From a virus, in IMG/VR virus record IMGVR_UViG_3300037493_006804, positions 1 through 21,315 of that record: 21,315 nucleotides of DNA. The stretch is one strand, 5' to 3'. Positions 15,108-21,315 of the stretch are shown one piece after another (position 1 is the first letter of the stretch; each line of letters opens with the position of its first letter). The notes under the pieces were generated by a model, which was not told the DNA's origin, ran no database searches, and saw nothing but the letters and a program-made list of their open reading frames with translations. The position numbers were made by a program, and so were the translations under genes.

Positions 15108-15472
15108 CAGATGGTGTAAATCCCATCAGAATTTGCTCCTCCATCTATACTAATTGTTCCGGCATATTTTTTGGGATGAAGAGTGTTCCAACCCTTTGCA
15201 AATCCTCTTTTAGCGATTTCAGTATAGTATGCAAAGGCGTTTTTACTTCTTTCCGGGTCAAAATTTTTCCAATATCTCAATAAATCTAAATACGCGCTTG
15301 AAATACAATCTTTTCTATCTTCTGGGTTTGAATATCTCATCTTAGTAGATGCTCTTTGTGCTAAAAGTATTAGCATTTCTTGAGCAATTGGAGTCAACTG
15401 ACCCTCTTCCTTTGATTTGATAATTTCTAAATAAAGATCCTTATTTTTGAGGTAAATTTTTGGTTTTGCCAT
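15107..15472 (-). CDS. 55: Late-transcription sigma factor, gp55-like
   Basis: A 121-residue protein resembling T4 gp55, the divergent sigma-70 family factor that directs host RNA polymerase to late promoters. PIAQEMLILLAQRASTKMRY (28-47) and FDPERSKNAFAYYTEIAKRG (71-90) parallel gp55's region 2 helices ('LAIMLIAEGLSKRFNF' and '[21 protein letters not shown]'). It is much shorter than T4 gp55 (185) and ends soon after region 2 with SDGIYTI. The acidic-hydrophobic sliding-clamp-binding tail of T4 gp55 (SLDFLYE) is not seen; the terminal GIYTI might be a replacement. It sits within the late structural block just before gp4. The probable target is the TATATAAA element described in this window. 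Confidence 0.85.
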   Translation of the reverse strand: MAKPKIYLKNKDLYLEIIKSKEEGQLTPIAQEMLILLAQRASTKMRYSNPEDRKDCISSAYLDLLRYWKNFDPERSKNAFAYYTEIAKRGFAKGWNTLHPKKYAGTISIDGGANSDGIYTI

Positions 15473-15484
15473 TTTTTGATTATA

Positions 15485-17296
15485 TTAAAGAGAAACCTCT
15501 ACTGCTTTCTTTTGAATGGTTCCTTTTTCTTTACCATCAATTGACATAAACGCAATTGCGTCATTTTTACCTCCACTTGCAAATGCTCCGGCATCTACTA
15601 GAATCTTATCACCTTTTTTGTATTTTCCAAAAGGCATTGAAAGGGTTGCTTCGATAAAGCCTTCGTCTTCAGCCTTGCCTTCACTTAAATTAGAAAGTTT
15701 AGAGTAAATCTTCTGTAACTCTTTTTCCTTTTCAATGATTTCACTTTCAATGATTGACATTGCTTCAGAGAGTTCTTTAGAATCACCAACATTTGCGAGT
15801 ACTGCTTTGATCTCACCTTTTTTAGAATTCAACCAAGAAATTGCTTCACTAAGTTCATCCTTTTTGTTTTTTAAAACTGCAACTTCCTTCTGTTCGCCTT
15901 CAAGTTTTTCAAGTAAAATCCCAGAAAGATCAAAGTTAATAAATTCATTTACAAGCTCTTGTGCATTGATTGCACCTTTAGCTTCAACTAATTCGTTTAA
16001 GTTGTTGCCTAATCTATTAACGTAAATTGATTCTTTAAGATTAAAAATATTTACTTTTGATTTATCAAACTTAGATCGAAGGGTAGTAATAAAATCTAAC
16101 TCAAGAATCTTATCAAGATTCTCCAATACAACACAAATGTCATCAAGTTTTGACATTTCATTTACGTGAATAAAAGCCATAGACATCAAATTGTTTCTAA
16201 GCTCTTGGATATTTTTGAACGATAGTTCAGCTCCATCGAGTTTACACTTAGATTCTTTTAAGTCAATCAAAAACTCTTTGTTTCTATTATATGTAGAAAG
16301 AATATTCTCATTTACCTTGAAAATGCTCAAAGATTTTGCAATAGAATAAAGCAGTGAAGATGGATTTTGATCTCTCTCAAGTGTAGATTCGGATAACTTA
16401 TAAAAATATCCATCTAAATAGAAACCGTAGCTTTCATCTTCGTTTAGAACCACTGGACCAAAAGATTTTTCAACAATCGCTTCTGCTGTTTCTAGAATTC
16501 TATTGTTGATTTTTTGAATATTTTGATCAACAGTAGATACTTCTGGAATCCAAGTGTGAGTTTTAAAATTGTCATTAAAACCTTCTAAGATTTGAGATTC
16601 TTCTAAACAGAAAAAAGTTTTAAGAGATTCGTAAACGTTTGTATGAGCTCCACTCATTTTCTTCATTGACATAGAGCTGATTGCCGCCAAAATATTATGA
16701 GCTGCAACGTTTTCTTTTAGATATTGTGAGCTCTCTTTTACAAACTGAGCAACTGTCTCAATGTTAGTAGCAGAAAGTTTAGAAACAATCTCAACACTTG
16801 ATTCAATCAAGAGCTTTTTGTAAGCAAATTTTGCATCAACACTTGCATTTTCGTTTGACTCTAAAACGTGCTGTAAAAAGAAGCTGTCAAACTTTCCTTT
16901 GATTGAAAGCAAAGTATCCGATGCTTGTTTAGAAGAATAGGCAAAGCTTGCCTCCTTTTGAAAATTAGAGACACTTTCTAGCAAGTCTTGTAATTTGCCT
17001 CTGAATTCAAAAATATCTGTATTCATTATATTTTGGTTTTTTTCTGCAACAATTTTGACGGTGTGTAAAACGGGTGTATCAACTGAAACTTTATAAGCTT
17101 CGGATGCGAAACTTGCTCTTTCCTTTGGTACTCCCATACCAACTAAAATAAAGAATACCTGATTTGAAGATTTTCCACTTTTGTAGAGTTGCTCTGTAAT
17201 ATTTTTTAAATTGTTCTTACTATCAACAACATCTTTAATAGATGGAAAATATCCATTCAAATAAACTCCGTAGTCTTCGTTCACAGTATTAGACAT
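15485..17296 (-). CDS. Unknown 603-residue protein with internal repeat, probably virion-associated
   Basis: No family is recognised. It is largely helical with coiled-coil segments (about 440-540, containing KNKKDELSEAI and EKELQKIYSKLSN). Two related segments stand out: VNEDYGVYLNGYFPSI (5-20) and LNEDESYGFYLDGYFYKL (284-301), which divide it into two similar-sized halves. The last 60 residues look like a small beta-barrel (SH3-like): FGKYKKGDKILVDAGAF, then GKEKGTIQKKAVEV. Several L/I-x-E sites are scattered through it. It lies between gp15 and gp55 with its own TATATAAA element 15 nt before the ATG, so late expression and a structural or assembly role are likely. A neck, inner-head or tail-assembly function cannot be told apart from sequence alone. 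Confidence 0.8.
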   Translation of the reverse strand: MSNTVNEDYGVYLNGYFPSIKDVVDSKNNLKNITEQLYKSGKSSNQVFFILVGMGVPKERASFASEAYKVSVDTPVLHTVKIVAEKNQNIMNTDIFEFRGKLQDLLESVSNFQKEASFAYSSKQASDTLLSIKGKFDSFFLQHVLESNENASVDAKFAYKKLLIESSVEIVSKLSATNIETVAQFVKESSQYLKENVAAHNILAAISSMSMKKMSGAHTNVYESLKTFFCLEESQILEGFNDNFKTHTWIPEVSTVDQNIQKINNRILETAEAIVEKSFGPVVLNEDESYGFYLDGYFYKLSESTLERDQNPSSLLYSIAKSLSIFKVNENILSTYNRNKEFLIDLKESKCKLDGAELSFKNIQELRNNLMSMAFIHVNEMSKLDDICVVLENLDKILELDFITTLRSKFDKSKVNIFNLKESIYVNRLGNNLNELVEAKGAINAQELVNEFINFDLSGILLEKLEGEQKEVAVLKNKKDELSEAISWLNSKKGEIKAVLANVGDSKELSEAMSIIESEIIEKEKELQKIYSKLSNLSEGKAEDEGFIEATLSMPFGKYKKGDKILVDAGAFASGGKNDAIAFMSIDGKEKGTIQKKAVEVSL

Positions 17297-17311
17297 TTTA
17301 TCCGTATTTTG

Positions 17312-17319
17312 TTTATATA
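17312..17319 (-). promoter_or_regulatory. TATATAAA element upstream of the 603-residue gene
   Basis: The minus strand reads TATATAAA, 15 nt before the ATG at 17296, in the 66-nt gap after gp15. A second, weaker CATATAAA lies at 17338-17345 in the same gap. Confidence 0.5.
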
Positions 17320-17362
17320 TCGATTTCTCTATTGTTTTTATATGGAGAAAAAAGATATTGTT

Positions 17363-18250
17363 TTAAGGCTGGACCTCATCATTTGAATAGGTTGGGCCAG
17401 ACGGTCTTAGACCTCCAAGGTCTGCATCATTATTATAACCTTCGTTGCTAAAAAGCTTATCAACAGGAGCTTTATCAATGTTATCTACCTTGGTTTCAAA
17501 TTTTTCCATAATATTACCAAAGAATATTCCTCCATCTCTGTACATTCCAACTCCATAGAGATTTGGATTTGCTGCACTGTCACGAACAATCTGATCAATC
17601 TCAGAGAGAAGAATTCCATTCTCAAAAACGGGTAAGTATGTTTGAGTTTCTAATGAAAAAGTTATGTTGTAGTTCTGTTTATCGTCTAATGCAAACTCAA
17701 AAAGTTGATCTCGATCAAATTGCTCTGGCAGCGAGTAAACGCTTTGAACCTGAAATCCACCTAAATCTACATAGAAAGTATTGTTTTTATACAGTTTAGA
17801 AATCAAAGATTCTGTGGCTTTAAACATCTCCAATATACTGTTCGTTACAACCGTGACATTAAAAGTCATAGTCATCGGAACAAGCTGGGTTTCCATTGCA
17901 AAAGTTTTTAATTGGCCATCATATTCTTTAGCGAACTGGGTTCGAACAAACTTGTTTGTTAGTTGAGCACTATCAATACTTGCGCTATCCAATTGGATCA
18001 CACCTCTAGGAACTACATCATAATCGCCACCTGCCTTACCTTCAGCTTCAGCTTTAAATAAAAACTCGTCTAAAAGTAAACGCTCATTACCAGTAACAGA
18101 ATAATAAAAAGGGATATTAATCTTCTTTTTTTCTGTTTCAGAAACTCTATTATAAAAATATATTTTCTCGCGTAACTCAGCCAACTGGGCTACAATTACA
18201 TAGCGAAGTACAACATCGTCCCAGTTATATTCTAAATTATATGATGACAA
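17363..18250 (-). CDS. 15: Tail sheath stabiliser / tail completion protein gp15
   Basis: A 295-residue protein resembling T4 gp15 (272), the hexamer that caps the tail tube and sheath and connects them to the neck. Matching stretches in order: NIPFYYSVTGNERLLLDEFL (45-64) with T4 'VPITYASKEHFMMKLNKW'; VVPRGVIQLDSASI (79-92) with T4 'ILPRINLHLVDFSY'; PMTMTFNVTVVTNSILEMFK (125-144) with T4 'PIKMIYELSIFTRYEDDMF'; and NITFSLETQTYLPV (195-208) with T4 'SLTFEVNGWMYPPV'. Both end in a Pro-rich tail (here GLRPSGPTYSN). The start is TTG at 18250: no in-frame ATG occurs before residue 119, and a TATATAAA element lies 16 nt upstream of the TTG, at the standard spacing. It is 25 nt downstream of gp46. 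Confidence 0.87.
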   Translation of the reverse strand: MSSYNLEYNWDDVVLRYVIVAQLAELREKIYFYNRVSETEKKKINIPFYYSVTGNERLLLDEFLFKAEAEGKAGGDYDVVPRGVIQLDSASIDSAQLTNKFVRTQFAKEYDGQLKTFAMETQLVPMTMTFNVTVVTNSILEMFKATESLISKLYKNNTFYVDLGGFQVQSVYSLPEQFDRDQLFEFALDDKQNYNITFSLETQTYLPVFENGILLSEIDQIVRDSAANPNLYGVGMYRDGGIFFGNIMEKFETKVDNIDKAPVDKLFSNEGYNNDADLGGLRPSGPTYSNDEVQP

Positions 18251-18266
18251 TTGAAATTATCTTTTC

Positions 18267-18274
18267 TTTATATA
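18267..18274 (-). promoter_or_regulatory. TATATAAA element upstream of gp15
   Basis: The minus strand reads TATATAAA, 16 nt before the TTG start of gp15, in the 25-nt gap after gp46. Its position marks the change from recombination genes to late structural genes, as expected of a late promoter. Confidence 0.5.
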
Positions 18275-18275
18275 T

Positions 18276-19946
18276 TTAGTCGATAATTTCGACATTGAAT
18301 TCGCTAAACCCACTTTCCTTTTTGATTTCAATTCTTCTGTCAAAAAGTTCACTAGGTAGGACTGTGTGATTGATTACAAACGTGTTGAGTTTTATTTCCT
18401 TAATAACATCACTTAAAATTTCAATTATGTGATAAACTCCGCTAGCATCAACAGAACTAAAAATCTCATCCAGAAAAAGAATGTTCAGCCCAGGAAAACG
18501 TAGTTTAAGCAGTTTTATAAGAGAAATAATGATAACAAAGTCTGCCTTTTTTCTTTCACCAGTGCTAAGAGTCTTTGGGGATATCTCTTCTCCAAGATGC
18601 ATAATATGAGAATCAAACATATCATCAAAACGTATGTTAAAATGAATATTCATTTTTTTGCTCATTGCTGCAATATGACCGTTTAGAGCCGGCAGAATTG
18701 TTTTCATAGCTAAGTTCTTAATACCTCCCTCGCCAAGAGCATCTTCCAATAAACTTAAAAAATAGTCATCGTTTTCAGTTCCCATTTTTTGGGTTTCTTT
18801 CTTTCCCTGTTTAGTTTCAAACTCTTTAATAAGAGATTTCAGTTCAGCTAGTTGGGTTGAAGGATCCGCTTTAACAAGATCTACAAGCTCTTTTTTAATA
18901 CCATTGATGCTTGTCTCAAACGATGATACTTTTTCAATCAGCTTCTCGTGACCTTGCTTAGATTTTTGAAGGTTTGCTTTAACTTCATCTATTTCTGATT
19001 TGATAGATTTTGCGTTTAATACTGTATTCTGTTTTTTCTGATTGAGCTCACCTTTCAAGTGCACATGAAAATCAGTAGTCAAATCAGATTGGCAAGTCGG
19101 ACATTTCTGTTGTGCATACAGTTCGAGTCTTGAATCAATATTTTTGATTTCATTTACATCTACACTTAAGAGTTTCGTTTTGGATGAAATCTCAGTTTCT
19201 AATCCATCCAAAATAGTTTTAAGCTTGTCCTTCTTTTTTGTCAGCTCAACACGCTCGGTGTCAAGGGCTCTTACACTCTCTGAAAGTTCTTTAATCTTCT
19301 CTTGATTCTTGGCCTTTTCCTTTGATTTAAGATTTTCCAAACGAGTATTAATGGTGATAATTGATTCATTGATGCTGTTTAGCTCGTCCTCAATCGATTT
19401 AATCGACAGCTTAATTTCTCTACGCTCAAGTTTAATCATCTCTCGCATATCATTAATAAGACTAAATCCAAAAATCTTATCAACAATATTCTTTTTATCG
19501 CCAGGAGTCATTGTCAAAAATGACTTGAAATCGTTCACAGAAAGTATGATGACATTTTTATAAACGTGATATGGAATCTCAAACAACTCTTCCTCAAGGT
19601 AATCTTGAGTGTTCAGCTTACCGGCTCTGTCAAACTCGTTTCCATCAACATAAACCTTAAAAATAGAAGGAGAGAGACCCCTGACTATTCTTACGTGTTT
19701 TCCTTTGGTCTCAATCTCAATCTCACCATACAGCTCTTTATTGATTCTGTTCGGTAAATCAGTGTTCGACATTCCGTCAACCTTACCGTACAAAAGAAAT
19801 TTAATTGCATTAGCAATAGAGGACTTACCGGCTCCATTGCTTCCCATTACAAGATACAGATGACTTTCCGAATCTTCAAAATCTAGGACTTGCGTAACAT
19901 TACCGTATGAACAAAAGTTTTTAAAAGTAACTTTTTTTATCTTCAT
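18276..19946 (-). CDS. 46: Recombination nuclease ATPase subunit gp46 (SbcC/Rad50-like)
   Basis: A 556-residue SMC-like ATPase, close to T4 gp46 (560). With gp47 it resects double-strand ends to start recombination-dependent replication and helps degrade host DNA. Motifs in order: Walker A GSNGAGKS (35-42), a long coiled coil (about 170-380) interrupted by the zinc-hook CPTC (282-285), the ABC signature LSTGERKK (460-467) and Walker B ILFLDEIFSSVD (489-500) with the D-loop. The coiled coil is short compared with cellular Rad50, as usual for phage versions. Its ATG overlaps the gp47 stop by 4 nt, so the two subunits are translationally coupled. Confidence 0.96.
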   Translation of the reverse strand: MKIKKVTFKNFCSYGNVTQVLDFEDSESHLYLVMGSNGAGKSSIANAIKFLLYGKVDGMSNTDLPNRINKELYGEIEIETKGKHVRIVRGLSPSIFKVYVDGNEFDRAGKLNTQDYLEEELFEIPYHVYKNVIILSVNDFKSFLTMTPGDKKNIVDKIFGFSLINDMREMIKLERREIKLSIKSIEDELNSINESIITINTRLENLKSKEKAKNQEKIKELSESVRALDTERVELTKKKDKLKTILDGLETEISSKTKLLSVDVNEIKNIDSRLELYAQQKCPTCQSDLTTDFHVHLKGELNQKKQNTVLNAKSIKSEIDEVKANLQKSKQGHEKLIEKVSSFETSINGIKKELVDLVKADPSTQLAELKSLIKEFETKQGKKETQKMGTENDDYFLSLLEDALGEGGIKNLAMKTILPALNGHIAAMSKKMNIHFNIRFDDMFDSHIMHLGEEISPKTLSTGERKKADFVIIISLIKLLKLRFPGLNILFLDEIFSSVDASGVYHIIEILSDVIKEIKLNTFVINHTVLPSELFDRRIEIKKESGFSEFNVEIID

Positions 19947-21037
19947 GCCTTTTCGTTTAAAGATGAGTACAAAGATTCAATCTTGGAATACATTTTTTCA
20001 ATCACTTCTTTATCATAACCTGTTTGATCGAGATATCTTTTAGCAAGATTTAAAATATTCATGTTTTTATATGAAATTTCAATCTCTTCATCGCTATCAT
20101 CAAAGTCAACAAATGCTTGATCCTCATCATAAATGCTAGGTTCCATTTTTCTAGCAGCCCCTTCAAGAAGATTCATTAATTTACTTATGTTGTATCTGCT
20201 TACAATTGTAGAAGGGATGTATAAATCTACAAAGTTACTTTTTACTTTATCTTTAAATTCTTCAAGGGTAAGATCATAGATTGAAGATATATCATATGTT
20301 TGGAATTCAGGAGAAATAGTGTTTTCAAAAAAGTCAAGAGTACCCGTTTCAAGATTCAATAGATATACACCTTTGATATTGCTTCTGTCGGATCGAGTCA
20401 TATGATATGGATTCCCAACCATAAAAACGTTTTTTGTCTGCTGCCTAATATGAATATGGCCACTAAAAACTTTATCAAATCCTTGATAGATTTCGGCATC
20501 ATTTCCAAAATCTTGCACGTTTTTAGGATTTGGCCCAAGTCTAAGTCCTTTTACTTCAGAGTGACAAAAGAGATAGTTATGAGTACCGTACTCTTCAAGA
20601 GTTTCCTTTTCATGGTCCGGATCTCTTCTCCATGGCATAAGCAAAGAACTTTTACCAGAGGGATATGTATGTACTATTGGATCTTTATGAATATGTATTT
20701 TGGGAATATATTTCAAACAGTCTACAGATGAAATGTCATTGCTATTTTTTCTGTAAATATCGTGGTTTCCTACAATAACATGTGTTTCTGGAAATATATC
20801 AGCTAAGGCCTCGAACACTCTGATTGCAAGATGTTGCGCCATTAAGTTAACACTTTGTCTATTGTCAAAGACATCACCCAGGTGATACAGGATATCACCC
20901 TCTCTATACTCTCGCTTAATTAGAGGAATGAAAAAGTTAAAAAAGTAATCCTCAATAATTTCCATCCACTCAACTGCATTTGATCTACAGCCTAAGTGCG
21001 TGTCAGAAACCATCCAAATTCTCTTAGTGTTGGTCAT
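19943..21037 (-). CDS. 47: Recombination nuclease subunit gp47 (SbcD/Mre11-like)
   Basis: A 364-residue metallophosphoesterase, slightly longer than T4 gp47 (339). It is the nuclease partner of gp46. All five phosphoesterase motifs are visible: SDTHLG (11-16, D12 and H14), LGDVFDNR (53-60, D55), GNHD (90-93), CHSE (158-161) and GHIH (193-196). The C-terminal 120 residues are the helical/capping region that would contact gp46, with an acidic patch (DFDDSDEEIEI). The ATG overlaps the stop of the upstream gene (TAATG), and its own stop overlaps gp46, placing all three in one transcript. Confidence 0.96.
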   Translation of the reverse strand: MTNTKRIWMVSDTHLGCRSNAVEWMEIIEDYFFNFFIPLIKREYREGDILYHLGDVFDNRQSVNLMAQHLAIRVFEALADIFPETHVIVGNHDIYRKNSNDISSVDCLKYIPKIHIHKDPIVHTYPSGKSSLLMPWRRDPDHEKETLEEYGTHNYLFCHSEVKGLRLGPNPKNVQDFGNDAEIYQGFDKVFSGHIHIRQQTKNVFMVGNPYHMTRSDRSNIKGVYLLNLETGTLDFFENTISPEFQTYDISSIYDLTLEEFKDKVKSNFVDLYIPSTIVSRYNISKLMNLLEGAARKMEPSIYDEDQAFVDFDDSDEEIEISYKNMNILNLAKRYLDQTGYDKEVIEKMYSKIESLYSSLNEKA

Positions 21038-21315
21038 TAAAAAAGTTTTCTAATCTTTCTTTTTTCAAGAATGTTTGTGCTTTTATCCAGCTCCATGATC
21101 AATTCGTTCTTATACTTATTGCTTAGTGAAGAATAAAATTTATATGGGTAAATATCAAAGTAATCAGATAAAATAGAAAACACATCCATTTTACGGTGAG
21201 TAGTGTTAATGTTTACAATTATAAATGTGTAAACTCTATTAATCTGAAGCTTATTTAGCTTTTTAACTTTGTTATACTCATCTAAAACATTTAATTGAGC
21301 ATACTCTGAGTTTTT
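21037..21315 (-). CDS. C-terminal part of an unknown gene, cut by the window edge
   Basis: The minus-strand frame is open from the window edge to a TAA at 21039-21037, giving 92 residues that include FIIVNINTTHRKMDVFSILS and end NILEKRKIRKLF. The fragment is Lys/Asn/Tyr-rich and basic at its end. The stop overlaps the gp47 start codon, so it belongs to the same operon. I recognise no family; the N-terminus lies outside the window. Confidence 0.7.
   Translation of the reverse strand, partial: KNSEYAQLNVLDEYNKVKKLNKLQINRVYTFIIVNINTTHRKMDVFSILSDYFDIYPYKFYSSLSNKYKNELIMELDKSTNILEKRKIRKLF

Noticed and set aside
15735-16025. Open frame on the plus strand within the 603-residue gene
   Set aside because: Its low-complexity Ser/Phe/Leu-rich translation is typical of the reverse complement of a Lys/Glu-rich coding region; the minus-strand frame explains the region.

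Overview
The window reads as part of the genome of a T4-like contractile-tailed phage (myovirus, Caudoviricetes), AT-rich and only distantly related to T4 itself. The best-supported genes have recognisable T4 counterparts: recombination nuclease gp47/gp46, tail sheath stabiliser gp15, late sigma factor gp55, head completion nuclease gp4, portal gp20, prohead protease gp21, scaffold gp22, major capsid protein gp23, clamp loader gp44/gp62, an RNase H/5' nuclease and, less surely, small terminase gp16. None of the start codons inspected is preceded by a clear Shine-Dalgarno sequence; leaders are A/T-rich. This suggests, without proving, a Bacteroidota host.

Every gene except one is transcribed leftward (minus strand). 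From right to left the order is: C-terminal part of an unknown gene, gp47, gp46, gp15, a 603-residue unknown protein with an internal repeat, gp55, gp4, a 216-residue head/tail protein (gp2-like at best), gp20, a fused gp21-gp22 protease-scaffold, and gp23 ended by a strong terminator. Then come a small DUF5661-like protein, a coiled-coil protein and a zinc-finger-like protein. A single rightward gene (DUF115/MptE-like, possibly a glycosyltransferase) interrupts the series. Leftward transcription then resumes with gp44, RNase H, gp62, an unknown 224-residue protein in the place where T4 has regA, a 648-residue probable virion protein, a gp16-like protein and the first 24 codons of another gene. 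Many neighbours overlap by 4-11 nt, as expected of translationally coupled phage operons. No tRNA, CRISPR array, insertion sequence or gene-free stretch above 300 nt was seen.

The genes form two working groups. The right two thirds make the head: portal, scaffold, protease, capsid, head completion and neck/tail-sheath capping, plus the sigma factor that would switch on late genes. The left third contains replication genes (clamp loader, RNA-primer/flap nuclease) followed again by virion and packaging genes. gp46/47 would supply recombination-dependent replication.

The most notable signals are two. First, the prohead protease and scaffold are one polypeptide, and the scaffold part is a coiled-coil-like array in which a T4-type cleavage motif ([L/I/V]-x-E) recurs almost exactly every 14 residues. 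Second, the octamer TATATAAA sits 15-16 nt upstream of four leftward start codons, including an apparent TTG start for gp15, and is a candidate gp55-type late promoter.
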